Assembly: GCF_005543295.1 (NCBI RefSeq) | Contig: NZ_SRSG01000032.1 | Location: 1-64,000, forward strand | Direction: 5' to 3' | DNA from: Halalkalirubrum salinum | Lineage (GTDB): Archaea; Halobacteriota; Halobacteria; Halobacteriales; Haloferacaceae | DNA length: 64,000 bases | In this document: positions 7,921 to 16,697 of the stretch, in pieces | How the letters are laid out: every line of letters starts with the position of its first letter | Position numbering within the stretch: the stretch's first letter is position 1 | Notes under the pieces: model-generated | Database searches by the model: none | The model's input: only the letters and a program-made list of their open reading frames with translations | What the model was told of the DNA's origin: nothing | Program-made: the position numbers and the translations under genes

Positions 7921-8763
7921 TCATACTCCAACAATCCCTCCGTCCATCTCCCGGCCACTGCCCACCGCAAACGCCCCAGACACGATCGCATACAGCGACC
8001 CAAAGACAGCCCCATACAGCACAAGGCCACCCAGACTCAGCCAGTGAACGAATGGGATTGCCAACTCCCCACCAACCACCCACTGAACCCACAGGGGAAC
8101 GAACACAACCACACCACTGAGCCACGCAACGACGCCAATTCCGATACCGGCCCCAGCGCCGTAACGCGACATCATCTGGTACTGCCGCGGCACAATCAGC
8201 ACGAACGCAGCCAAGTACCCAAGCCCGAGAACGAATCCACCGATAAGCACGACCAGCAAACCAATCAACACCCGATCGGCACCAACCAATCCCGCAACCG
8301 TATCAAATTCCCACTGCGTGCTAACAACGGCTGTGAGCGTGATCGTCGCGAACCCGGCTGCAATCGCCCCCGAAACACCCGTAATTGCCAATTTCCCGAG
8401 TTGCATCCGTGCGATCGTCTGTCGATCGCGAATCCAATATGCCAGAGAAACAATCGACAGGGCGAACACAAACAGGGCGATCGCAAGCAAGATGCTCACG
8501 TTCTGGCGATCGCGGACAGCCGGGGTGTCTAACAGGTAATGGAACGCAAACAGCGACATCCACGGCGAGTTGTGGATCGCGAACAATTCGGCCCCAAAGA
8601 CGGGAGAGACGTTGTGAAGATCCGGGAGCAATCCCCAGATACCGCCGATCGGGACAATCCACATGACTGCGGTTTGGTCGAGGTCATACCGGAGAACGAA
8701 TGGAGCCGCGGACAAAAGCAGGAGGGACGCACCGACTAGAAAGTGCGTGATCGCGAAAGCCAT
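7921..8763 (-). CDS. Multi-pass membrane protein, N-terminus like DUF457/YdjM
   Basis: About 280 residues with six to eight hydrophobic segments. The N-terminus AITHFLVGA followed later by GLLPDLHNV recalls the membrane-bound metal-dependent hydrolase (DUF457/YdjM) signature with a conserved His and Asp-His; the remainder is not typical. The ATG at 8763 is preferred to an upstream TTG (8772). Expressed divergently from the epimerase gene. Substrate unknown. Confidence 0.65.
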   Translation of the reverse strand: MAFAITHFLVGASLLLLSAAPFVLRYDLDQTAVMWIVPIGGIWGLLPDLHNVSPVFGAELFAIHNSPWMSLFAFHYLLDTPAVRDRQNVSILLAIALFVFALSIVSLAYWIRDRQTIARMQLGKLAITGVSGAIAAGFATITLTAVVSTQWEFDTVAGLVGADRVLIGLLVVLIGGFVLGLGYLAAFVLIVPRQYQMMSRYGAGAGIGIGVVAWLSGVVVFVPLWVQWVVGGELAIPFVHWLSLGGLVLYGAVFGSLYAIVSGAFAVGSGREMDGGIVGV

Positions 8764-8908
8764 ACCGTTCAATCCGTGCCTGAGGCGGAAAATTATACTG
8801 GGCGCCAGTAGCGGTAACCACAGAATAACAAGGAGTACAGCGGCAGTCGCCGCCCGAGCGCGATCGGCATCACAATTCGTTTATATGTTTGACCGTGGTG
8901 CATTCGGT

Positions 8909-9826
8909 ATGGACAACAAGCGGGTGCTTGTGACAGGTGGTGCAGGATTCATCGGATCGAACCTCGCGAACGCGCTCGCGGCGGATAACGAGGTAATTGT
9001 CGTCGACGACGGCTACCTCGGGACTGCCGAAAACCTCGAAAGCAACGTCGAGTTCCGCGACGAGAGCGTCCTCGCCGGGGGGCTCCCGACCGACGTCGAT
9101 GTGGTGTTTCACCTCGCAGCGCTGTCGTCGTACGCGATGCATGAAGACGATCCCTGCCGGGGCGTCCGCGTCAACGTTGAGGGGTTTGTCAATGTCGTCG
9201 AGCAGGCCAGACAGGACGGCTGTGAGACTGTCGTGTACGCCTCGACCTCCTCGATCTACGGCAGCCGAACAGAGCCCTCGCCCGTTGACATGCCCGTGAC
9301 GGTCAACACGGGCTATGAGGCTTCGAAACTCGCTCGGGAGCGCTATGCGGAGTACTTTTCGAACCACTACGGACTCACACTCGCCGGGATGCGGTTTTTC
9401 TCGGTGTACCAGGGCTACGGCGGCGCAGAGGGCCACAAAGGCGAGTACGCGAACGTAATTGCTCAGTTCGCCGACGACATTGCCCACGGCCGATCGCCCG
9501 AACTGTACGGTGACGGCACGCAAACTCGGGATTTCACTCACGTCGAGGACATCGTCGACGGGCTGGTACTCGCAGCCGAACATGAACTCGACGGCGTCTT
9601 CAACCTCGGGACGGGCGAGTCCTACGACTTCAACACGGTCGTCGACCTATTAAGCGAGGAACTCGGAACTGCCGTCGAGCCGACGTACGTCGAAAACCCG
9701 ATTCCCGAGTCGGTGTACGTCCACGACACGTGTGCGGACTACTCGAAGATGCATGCCGAAACCGGCTGGGAGCCGTCGATCGAGTTCGAAGCGGGGATCG
9801 AACGCGTCTGCTCGGTGTACAAATAG
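8909..9826 (+). CDS. NAD-dependent epimerase/dehydratase (UDP-glucose 4-epimerase type)
   Basis: An extended short-chain dehydrogenase of 305 residues. The N-terminal GGAGFIGSNL binds NAD; STSSIYG and YEASK (YxxxK) form the catalytic site; the C-terminal GDGTQTRDFTHVEDIVDG and NLGTGESY bind the sugar nucleotide. The family interconverts sugar nucleotides such as UDP-glucose/UDP-galactose in the cytoplasm for surface glycans. The frame extends upstream to 8663, but the ATG at 8909 begins the canonical MDNKRVLVTGGAGF and follows a TATA-like TTTATATG at about 8880. It may serve the glycan genes at 13.5-16.6 kb, but it is not in their operon. Confidence 0.9.
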   Translation: MDNKRVLVTGGAGFIGSNLANALAADNEVIVVDDGYLGTAENLESNVEFRDESVLAGGLPTDVDVVFHLAALSSYAMHEDDPCRGVRVNVEGFVNVVEQARQDGCETVVYASTSSIYGSRTEPSPVDMPVTVNTGYEASKLARERYAEYFSNHYGLTLAGMRFFSVYQGYGGAEGHKGEYANVIAQFADDIAHGRSPELYGDGTQTRDFTHVEDIVDGLVLAAEHELDGVFNLGTGESYDFNTVVDLLSEELGTAVEPTYVENPIPESVYVHDTCADYSKMHAETGWEPSIEFEAGIERVCSVYK

Positions 9827-9977
9827 CGGCGAGGTGAGAGAGTCGATCGAAGGGGTCCAGCACTGTCGTAGCCAGCGTGGTCTTTTCAATCCGCCCCCGA
9901 CCTGCCGCCGATCGTCTAACACGAGCAGCTAGCGATCCTCAGCCGTGAAGTTTGGCGTATCCGCCCAACCTTGGTAT

Positions 9978-10121
9978 CCTAGAGGACAGCCACTCAATAA
10001 TCTGCACGACGTATACGTCGCCGCGACTGCACTGACACAGGAACTTCCAGTGCTAACTGCCAACGTCGACCATTTCGATCGGATACATGCGCTTCGTGTC
10101 GTTGACTGGGATACACTTTGA
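9978..10121 (+). pseudogene. VapC (PIN toxin) C-terminal fragment
   Basis: A 47-codon frame reading ...LHDVYVAATALTQELPVLT, then ANVDHFDRI and VVDWDTL, ending in TGA at 10119-10121. The HDVYVAATA and TANVDHF pieces are the hallmark C-terminal half of haloarchaeal VapC PIN-domain RNases, with the last catalytic Asp region present. The N-terminal half (first acids) is absent and no VapB is found. This is a remnant of a type II toxin-antitoxin locus. Confidence 0.7.
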
Positions 10122-10167
10122 CAGCCAGCCGAATAGTATTGTTCGGTCTATACGGTTTCGAGGCAGA

Positions 10168-10195
10168 GTACCACGGGTCACCCGACCCGTGGTAC
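10168..10195. repeat. Solo palindrome shared with the 5.6-kb element
   Basis: An 11-bp-armed hairpin (GTACCACGGGT / ACCCGTGGTAC). Twenty-seven bases (10171-10197) are identical to 5637-5663. No partner end is seen, so it is probably a solo IS end. Confidence 0.7.
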
Positions 10196-10399
10196 TTCAC
10201 TTCGCTCGAATACTGTACCGCGGCCACGAGAGGCGATTGATCGAACCCGAATCAACGGAGATCCTAATTTTTATATTTGATAGCGATCCACGCTAATGTG
10301 ATGACAGCTCGTTGGTGGAAGGTATCAGTTCTCGAAGTAACCGTCGGATAGCGAGGCAAAATCGGCCACCAGGAGCAGTCAGTAGATGAGGATGATCGA

Positions 10400-11176
10400 A
10401 TGAGCGACGAGAACCATCTACCAGCAGATGACGACCAGCATGACGATCGACCCAACCACGAGCCCGAAACTGAAGCTCGTGTCACGCACAGCCAGAATGT
10501 GATTGCGGACGCCGGCGGTGACGATTGGGGTGGCGGTGGCAGTAACGGCGATCGACGCGGCGACACTCGCGGCATCCTTGCGATCCCGCGCCGCCAGATT
10601 GCGACGATCGCTCTCAGCCTGCTGGGACTGAGCGGAGCCGCCTCTCTGACGAGTGATTCTGCCCGTGCGGAGGCCTCGATCGACTTCACCGCGGCCGATA
10701 CAGCGGTCGAAAATAACGACGGTGAGATCACCTCGGTGTCGATCGAGCCAACTGTGGACATCGAGTGGGAGAACTTCTCCGACGGACTCGAACGGATTGA
10801 TTTGACGATCGATGCCGCCGTTGGGGAGAGTACCGATTCGATCTATGATGAATCGGTTGAGAGCGATCGGATTGGTGATGAAGTTGAGCTGTCAGGTGAT
10901 TCATTTGATTTGGTCCAAGGCGTTATACAGGCAGATTTCGACCAGGTTGACATCACTGATCGCGGCACAGACATTGATGAATCGACCTTTGACAATGGTG
11001 GGGTCGACTCAGGGGATACCGAGACGACAACCGTCTCGCTGTTGGTGTCAATAACACTCGTTGGCGCGGCGACAGAGGAAGTCTCCTTAGAGAGCGAATC
11101 CACCTTCGACGTTGACGTTTCGAATCCTGACGCAGACGCGACCGCAACTGGGAGTGCGAACACCGACAGCGAGTAA
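10400..11176 (+). CDS. Hypothetical exported acidic protein
   Basis: 258 residues. An acidic N-terminal tail (about 55 residues) precedes RRQIATIALSLLGLSGAASL, a twin-Arg/hydrophobic segment that could be a Tat-like signal or an anchor. The mature part is predicted beta-rich (VSIEPTVDIEWENFSDGLERI..., SLLVSITLVGAATEEVSLESES) and very poor in Lys and Cys. No family recognised. The unusual length before the hydrophobic segment argues for a membrane-anchored protein with a cytoplasmic N-terminus rather than a classic signal. Lies just upstream of an MFS transporter with 66 bp between them. Confidence 0.65.
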   Translation: MSDENHLPADDDQHDDRPNHEPETEARVTHSQNVIADAGGDDWGGGGSNGDRRGDTRGILAIPRRQIATIALSLLGLSGAASLTSDSARAEASIDFTAADTAVENNDGEITSVSIEPTVDIEWENFSDGLERIDLTIDAAVGESTDSIYDESVESDRIGDEVELSGDSFDLVQGVIQADFDQVDITDRGTDIDESTFDNGGVDSGDTETTTVSLLVSITLVGAATEEVSLESESTFDVDVSNPDADATATGSANTDSE

Positions 11177-11242
11177 CCCATCAAATTTCGACCGGTTCGG
11201 AGCGGTTAAGTTCCGCTCGGATCCAGTAGCAGACACCCACGA

Positions 11243-12559
11243 ATGAACGCCGACGATCGCCGTCTCATCTTGTTCACGTCCGGCGCTCACGGCTTAGTCC
11301 ACACCTACGAGCTGTCGATCCCGATTCTGATGACGGTCTGGCTGGTGGAGTTTTCGACCACCGCGGCGCTGCTCGGTGGGCTGGTCACAGTCGGATACGG
11401 CCTCTTCGGCGTTGGGGCGTTACCCGGCGGCGTGTTGGTCGATCGCTTCGGCTCGAAACCGCTCATTATCGCCTGCCTGTTCGGGATGGCCGGATCGTTC
11501 GTCGTGATGAGCCTCAGCCCCTCGTTGCTCCTCATCGGCGTCGCCGTCGCGCTGTGGGGTGCGGCCGCCAGCGTCTATCATCCAGCCGGACTGGCGCTGC
11601 TGTCGAAGTCGGTCGATCGCCCCGGGATCGCGCTTGGATACCACGGCATGGGCGGCAACGTCGGTATCGCACTCGGGCCGCTGGTGACCGCGTTGCTGTT
11701 GCTCCGGTTCGACTGGCAACTCGTCGCTGCCGCGTTGGCTATCCCGGCGATCGGTGCGGCGGTGTACGGACTGACCGTCGATCTCAACAAGACCCCTCCC
11801 AGCGGAGTGGCTGCCGACGGTGGAGATGATAACACCACAGCAGACACCGAGACGACAAGAGACAGTAACAGCAACAGCAGCAGCGACAGCGAAGACACCA
11901 GCAAAGGCGAGGTATCGCTCTCGACGATCGTCTCTGACACCCGAATCCTGTTGACCGGCGGGTTCGTCCTCGTGTTGCTCATCGTGACGCTGAACGGCCT
12001 CTACTACCGCGCATTCTTGACGTTTCTGCCGGATCTCCTCGGAGACTTTCTCGACGGGCTTGTGACACTCCAATTGGTCGACCCCGAGAGCCCCTACGCT
12101 GAGGAGTTCGACCTCGCACGATACCTGTATGTCGGGATCCTGATGGTCGGGATCGGCGGCCAGTACATCGGCGGGCAGGTGGCCGATCGGATCGCTCCAG
12201 AGCGCGGGCTCGCGTACGTGCTCGGGACGCTGGCGGTGCTTGCGTTACTGTTCGTCCCGGCGACCGCGAGCGTCTGGACGTTCCTGGCCGTCTCGTTGCT
12301 TCTCGGCATCGCACTGTTTTCTGTACAGCCGTTATCACAGACGACCGTTGCGGCCTACTCGAACCCCGACGCCCGGGGACTCTCGTTCGGGTACACCTAC
12401 CTCGCGATCTTCGGTGTCGGGGCACTTGGTGCGGGGCTCGCCGGGACTGTGTTGACGATCGCGAGTGTCCAAGTCCTGTTCTTGGTGCTCGCAGCGATCG
12501 CTGCGATGGCAGCGCTCATTAGTTTCGTCTTACTTCGCAGTGGGACCCGTGTCTCTTGA
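11243..12559 (+). CDS. MFS transporter
   Basis: 438 residues with about 12 hydrophobic segments. The loop after TM2 has the MFS motif GGVLVDRFGSKPL (GxxxDRxGxR/K). The central cytoplasmic loop is a Ser/Asn/Asp-rich low-complexity linker (about 190-220). The C-half repeats the motif as GGQVADRIAPERGL. This fits secondary transporters of the fosmidomycin-resistance or Nar-like type; the substrate is not deducible. It ends 20-40 bp before the 60-bp satellite. Confidence 0.85.
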   Translation: MNADDRRLILFTSGAHGLVHTYELSIPILMTVWLVEFSTTAALLGGLVTVGYGLFGVGALPGGVLVDRFGSKPLIIACLFGMAGSFVVMSLSPSLLLIGVAVALWGAAASVYHPAGLALLSKSVDRPGIALGYHGMGGNVGIALGPLVTALLLLRFDWQLVAAALAIPAIGAAVYGLTVDLNKTPPSGVAADGGDDNTTADTETTRDSNSNSSSDSEDTSKGEVSLSTIVSDTRILLTGGFVLVLLIVTLNGLYYRAFLTFLPDLLGDFLDGLVTLQLVDPESPYAEEFDLARYLYVGILMVGIGGQYIGGQVADRIAPERGLAYVLGTLAVLALLFVPATASVWTFLAVSLLLGIALFSVQPLSQTTVAAYSNPDARGLSFGYTYLAIFGVGALGAGLAGTVLTIASVQVLFLVLAAIAAMAALISFVLLRSGTRVS

Positions 12560-12599
12560 GCCGGCACAGCGATCGGTGTCACGTCCGGTCTGCCGACAG

Positions 12600-12810
12600 G
12601 CGACGACAGACAGCGACAGACGACAACAGACAGCGACAGACGACAACAGGTAGTGACAGGCGACGACAAACAGTGACAGACGACAACAGACAGCGATAGA
12701 CGACAACAGGCAGTGACAGGCGACGACAAACAGTGACAGACGACAACAGACAGTGATAGACGACAACAGGTAGTGACAGGCGACGACAGATAGCGACAGA
12801 CGACAACAGA
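12600..12810. repeat. 60-bp satellite built of 20-bp subunits
   Basis: About 3.5 copies of a 60-bp unit with period exactly 60 (starts at 12601, 12661, 12721, 12781). Each copy consists of three 20-bp variants of CGACAACAGACAGCGACAGA. There is no unique sequence between units, so it is not a CRISPR array. It lies between the MFS and DoxX genes. Confidence 0.95.
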
Positions 12811-12827
12811 CGGCAATAGAGGTTAAC

Positions 12828-13301
12828 ATGCGGGCGATCGACTGTCAAGACATGCCGCCTGCCGATCGCTCCGCGTCAGCGTCCACACCAGATGATCGTC
12901 CCTTAACATCGCAATCACCTACCCAGTCGCGGCCAGTCTGGATGAGCGCCGTGTACGTCAGTGCAGGGATCGCCCACTTCATGATGCCGAAGGCGTTCGC
13001 GCGAGCGGTGCCACCCCAGCTCCCGCGGCCGGTCGCGCTCGTGTATCTCTCTGGGATCGCCGAGATTGGTCTGGGCCTCGGCATGCTGTTCGATCGAACC
13101 CGTCGGCCCGCAGCGTACGGCATTACCGCGCTGTTAATCGCTGTCTTCCCCGCGAACCTGTACATGGCAGTGAGCGACCCGTTCGACGAGGAGATCCCCG
13201 ATCGGCTCCAGCCGATCGCCGACACCGGCGCGTGGCTCCGGCTGCCGCTACAGCTGGTGTTGATCGCGTGGGCATGGAAATACGCTAAACCCGATCGGTG
13301 A
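12828..13301 (+). CDS. DoxX-family membrane protein
   Basis: 157 residues with a hydrophilic N-terminus (about 38 residues) and four TM segments. SAGIAHFMMPKAF, VYLSGIAEIGLGLGMLF and ALLIAVFPANLYMAV match the DoxX-like family of small quinol or redox-linked membrane proteins. The ATG at 12828 directly follows the satellite. An alternative ATG at 12852 would remove the first eight residues. The role in this organism is unknown. Confidence 0.8.
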   Translation: MRAIDCQDMPPADRSASASTPDDRPLTSQSPTQSRPVWMSAVYVSAGIAHFMMPKAFARAVPPQLPRPVALVYLSGIAEIGLGLGMLFDRTRRPAAYGITALLIAVFPANLYMAVSDPFDEEIPDRLQPIADTGAWLRLPLQLVLIAWAWKYAKPDR

Positions 13302-13548
13302 TCGCGCTCTTCGGACAACAACGCAATAGCTCGGCGATCGCGAGGATCACAAGCGTCACGTACTGCTGTCGACGATCCACGGATTCCTCCTCGATCGAAT
13401 CGTCGATTATTGCCACAAACTAGAAGTCACCGGTGTCACCAATCAACGTTGTGCTGTCGTGCACTCGGAGCACCGCAGTGTGTTACGGGCCACAAAATGG
13501 ACGTTAGCTGGATTCGGCGCAGGCCGTTTGTGGTAAGCTGTGTTTATT

Positions 13549-14619
13549 TCACAGCTGATCGGACGTGTAAATGCCGATCGACCAGTGGTTGTTGGTGAAC
13601 AGTTTGCTGTTTTGGATGTTTCCGTCGACCGCACAGAGCCACTGGCCGTCAAAATACCATGGATCGATATGATGCATGCGTCCGGAATTCCAGCCGATCC
13701 GCGTCTTTTCGCCCTCCAACACCGGTGAGCCATCCAGCTCGTTGTCAGCGAATCCTGTCGGATCGAGGCGAGTAATTTCGTACGCCCGTACGTGTTCTCC
13801 GTATCTGTTCGCACAGTCTTGATAAAAAATCACGATCCGATCCTGTGTGACGACCGGCCGTCCCGCGGGACGATACGCTATCGATCGATTCGTGACGACT
13901 GGATTATCTGGGTGCGAATGCCATCCATCCCGCTCAATTAATTCAGAATAATACAGATGGACGCCTGAGATGGTCGCATCGCCTACGACCAACCACCAAC
14001 GTCCGTTCCAGCGGAAGATGACTGCATCGTCTGTGTCGTGGGTCCCCGAAACAGGAATCGCACATCGATTCCATGCTATTGGAAAATCACTCGCCTTGTA
14101 GAGTTCGACCATCGTGTCGCCCTCCCCGCCGGTTTCCGGAAGCATGTATCGCTCGCCGTCCCATTCGAACAGATATGGAAACGACAGATGTTTTTCAGTC
14201 TGCAACACGACTCCCTCGTAGTTCCACTCGTAGCCGTCCGGGCTCGTCGCGAGCCCGATTACGGCGTCGGGGTCCCGATCGTCGTTGAAGATTTCAAAGA
14301 AGAGATACCATTTGTCCTCGCCGGGAAATAAAAACGGATCTGCAACGAAATCGACGGCGCCAAAATCGGTGACGTCATCGCTAGTCAGGATTGGACAGTT
14401 TGGTGTGGGGTGTATCGATGACCGAAACTGTTGTGTGTCGAATTCGCTCACAGACCCCTGTTCAGTCCCGGGTGTCGAATCTGGAGTCGAAAGAAGGGCC
14501 GTTCGCGGCTCACCAGTAGCCGTTCGAGAAACAAAACCAGGAATCCGATGATTGAGAATTTTTCCTGTTAGCCAGGCTACCTGTATCGCGGCCTGGCTTT
14601 GTTTGATTCTATCCAACAT
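13549..14619 (-). CDS. GINT1-N-like beta-propeller protein (glycan-related)
   Basis: About 356 residues with repeated blade-like segments: DPFLFPGEDKWYLFFE, YMLPETGGEGDTMVELYKASDF, DDAVIFRWNGRWWLVV, HIDPWYFDGQWLCAVD. This is the pattern of five-bladed propellers in the N-terminal domain of glucosamine inositolphosphorylceramide transferase and GH43-like proteins. The Asp/Glu in DPFLF and PET could bind sugar. I chose the ATG at 14619 over a GTG at 14628. Same strand as the ATP-grasp/phosphatase pair, 164 bp downstream of it. Likely part of the same surface-glycan cluster (inferred). Confidence 0.75.
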   Translation of the reverse strand: MLDRIKQSQAAIQVAWLTGKILNHRIPGFVSRTATGEPRTALLSTPDSTPGTEQGSVSEFDTQQFRSSIHPTPNCPILTSDDVTDFGAVDFVADPFLFPGEDKWYLFFEIFNDDRDPDAVIGLATSPDGYEWNYEGVVLQTEKHLSFPYLFEWDGERYMLPETGGEGDTMVELYKASDFPIAWNRCAIPVSGTHDTDDAVIFRWNGRWWLVVGDATISGVHLYYSELIERDGWHSHPDNPVVTNRSIAYRPAGRPVVTQDRIVIFYQDCANRYGEHVRAYEITRLDPTGFADNELDGSPVLEGEKTRIGWNSGRMHHIDPWYFDGQWLCAVDGNIQNSKLFTNNHWSIGIYTSDQL

Positions 14620-14782
14620 GTGCAACACATTCGCATATGTATGTAGAGATGAATTGTTAATGAGTTGTTAATATAAGAGCGTACAGCGTAGTGGGGACCT
14701 GTGCAGTATCCAGAATGATCCTTGGTAGTTCCAGAGAACGCCCCCAGTCTGAATCAGTGACGCCTGCCTCTCTCGACGCCAA

Positions 14783-16003
14783 TCATGACTCACGAGGGCT
14801 GTCTGTCGAACGCACTGGGTCAACCACGAGAGCCGTTGCCTGCTTCGTAAGCGACCGGAGTGTGGTCACGAACGGCATCGGATCGCGCAGGGAGCACAGA
14901 TCAAACTGCGGCTGTCGATACACAGACCACAGCACTGAGGCGAGTTCTCGAATAAACGGTGGTGGCTCAGTCTGCTGGTTTCCCCGAAACACAGTATATA
15001 GATAGGCTAACTCACCGGTTAGAAGGTGGGTACCGAGGCCGACCTCGTAGGATTCGACTTCCGGGCCGGGAGTATTTTCGACTGCGAGGTCGACGTAGTG
15101 CCGAGGAAAATCCGCACCTGCGTGTACCGCGAGCGCGAGTGATCCCCAGAACCGTGGGTTTATTTCCATGAGCTTGAGCGTATCATCCCGGCGATCTCGC
15201 CGAAACTCAACCATCGCAGGGCCGTGCCATTCAAGCGCGGAGAGCAGCCGAAGCCCATACGCGCGCAACGTCGGATCATCGATCGACTTCCGATAGACGC
15301 TTGCACCGCCATCGTACGTGAAGCTTCGAACCCGCCGATGTTGAAATGTCAATACCGGATCGCCGCGATCCATGAGCGCAAAGAAGCCATATTCGCCCGC
15401 CATCGGAACGTACTCTTGAACGACAGGCACGTGTCCCATTTCGTCGACGACCTCATCGACAGGAGGCCGTTCATGGGGATCCATAACACGAACCGCCGGT
15501 TCTCGAGCGGCTGAGGACACTTCGTCGACTACGATCGAATATCGCGGCTTCACCACAGCTCGATCCGCACCATCTGGCCACGCGGTGAGCAACCTGGTTG
15601 ATGGTGTCGGGATGTCGAGGTCCTGTGCAACAGAGAGCAGGGTTCGTCTGTCCTGTACGGTTCGAAGCGTCTCAAAGTCGGGCCACACCGGCGTCATATG
15701 ACGGGCAAACGATGGTCGATTTTTCGAGAGCGCGTACACGTCAGCTTCGCGCAGTGGAAGGATCGTTCGAACGTCGTCTCGCTCCGCGAGCGAAAGCAAT
15801 GAATCAGCGTACGCATCGATCGACGTGTGTGGATCAGGCACGTCGATAGTTTCTGCGCAGTATTTTGAGGAAAGTGCGGGAGACGACTGTCTGTTCGATG
15901 CGACGATCGGCCTCACACCGGCCTTCGAGAGCGATCGAACCGCCACAGCGCTGCTGTGTATGCCGACATCCGGGACGATCGCTGCATCAGTGTCGTCGGT
16001 CAT
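14783..16003 (-). CDS. ATP-grasp carboxylate-amine/thiol ligase-like protein
   Basis: 406 residues. The order is typical of ATP-grasp enzymes: N-terminal substrate domain (DVGIHSSAVAVRSLSKAGVRPIVASN), ATP-binding lysine region (DRAVVKPRYSIV), VVQEYVPMAGEYGFFAL, then the Mg-binding MEINPRFWGSLALAVHAG. It would form an acyl-phosphate and ligate an amine. The start overlaps the stop of the phosphatase gene by 4 bp. The C-terminal 100 residues are variable. Related proteins occur in capsule or modified-glycan loci; substrate unknown. Confidence 0.85.
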   Translation of the reverse strand: MTDDTDAAIVPDVGIHSSAVAVRSLSKAGVRPIVASNRQSSPALSSKYCAETIDVPDPHTSIDAYADSLLSLAERDDVRTILPLREADVYALSKNRPSFARHMTPVWPDFETLRTVQDRRTLLSVAQDLDIPTPSTRLLTAWPDGADRAVVKPRYSIVVDEVSSAAREPAVRVMDPHERPPVDEVVDEMGHVPVVQEYVPMAGEYGFFALMDRGDPVLTFQHRRVRSFTYDGGASVYRKSIDDPTLRAYGLRLLSALEWHGPAMVEFRRDRRDDTLKLMEINPRFWGSLALAVHAGADFPRHYVDLAVENTPGPEVESYEVGLGTHLLTGELAYLYTVFRGNQQTEPPPFIRELASVLWSVYRQPQFDLCSLRDPMPFVTTLRSLTKQATALVVDPVRSTDSPRES

Positions 16004-16581
16004 CTCTGGGAGTCTATGTGATCGACAAACCGATCGACAGCAGTTGTGAGTTCGCCGTAAAGCATTCGATACCGAGACACACCATCGCCGTATGGGTCCG
16101 GAATCTCGTAGGAATCTCCGTCCGCAAGTGCTCCAAGAAAGAACACCGTCTCACCGTAGTCCGCGAAATCTCGACGGAGGTAATAGTAGTTGAGTAGATC
16201 CATCACGAACACTGTGTCGGCCCACTGTAGCTGCTGTTCGGTCACCGGCTTCGATCGGTGACCTGAAAGGTCGACATCAAACTCGCTAGCCGCCGAAACG
16301 GCGTTCTCTGGGCTTTTCCGTCCATCCGTCGCTTTGAGCCCGGCAGAATCGACTGAGATGTCTTCTGTGTCATGTTCAGCCAGAGTTCGCTGAAGATATC
16401 GTTCGCCGAACGGACTCCGGCAGATGTTCCCGTAACACAAAAATAGGACGTTCGGATCGGTGGGCGTCGACTCAATAAGCGCCGAGGCATCGATCGGTGC
16501 GCCACTCCCGAGGGACAGTCGCAGCCGCTGGAGGCCAATACCGGCGCGGTTCCGTGCGTGCACGAGCGGTGATTTTGCCAT
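16000..16581 (-). CDS. Low-molecular-weight protein tyrosine phosphatase
   Basis: 193 residues. The P-loop CYGNICRSP (CxxxxxR-S) sits about residue 50, after an N-terminal extension of about 45 residues, and the C-terminal catalytic acid motif is IPDPYGDG (DP). These are the two halves of the LMW-PTP active site. The longer N-terminus than usual (family about 150) is basic. It is the first gene of the operon with the ATP-grasp protein. In bacteria, LMW-PTPs of this type commonly control exopolysaccharide export; that role here is inferred. Confidence 0.85.
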   Translation of the reverse strand: MAKSPLVHARNRAGIGLQRLRLSLGSGAPIDASALIESTPTDPNVLFLCYGNICRSPFGERYLQRTLAEHDTEDISVDSAGLKATDGRKSPENAVSAASEFDVDLSGHRSKPVTEQQLQWADTVFVMDLLNYYYLRRDFADYGETVFFLGALADGDSYEIPDPYGDGVSRYRMLYGELTTAVDRFVDHIDSQR

Positions 16582-16697
16582 AGTATCGTCAGTTGACTGG
16601 TCGCGAGTCTATCCGTGAGATACTCGGTTGAATACTTTGTTAACAAGGGGCTATTGCGGTGTTTTCAGCGAGTGTAATCGTGACAGTGAGCGCTTCG

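Larger units (their letters stand above)
9827..10399. other. Intergenic decay zone with a VapC relic and a solo palindrome
   Basis: Contains a VapC C-terminal fragment (9978-10121), the CCACGGGT/ACCCGTGG hairpin (10168-10195) and no intact gene. Confidence 0.6.

Noticed and set aside
8663-8908. Epimerase extension to 8663
   Set aside because: Overlaps the divergent membrane-protein gene and is not conserved; the NAD motif begins right after 8909.
12600-12810. CRISPR array
   Set aside because: Units are contiguous with no unique spacers, and no cas genes are present.
12397-12829. Minus-strand repeat proteins across the satellite
   Set aside because: Cys/Val/Ser/Leu repeats open in three frames reflect the 60-bp period, not selection for protein.
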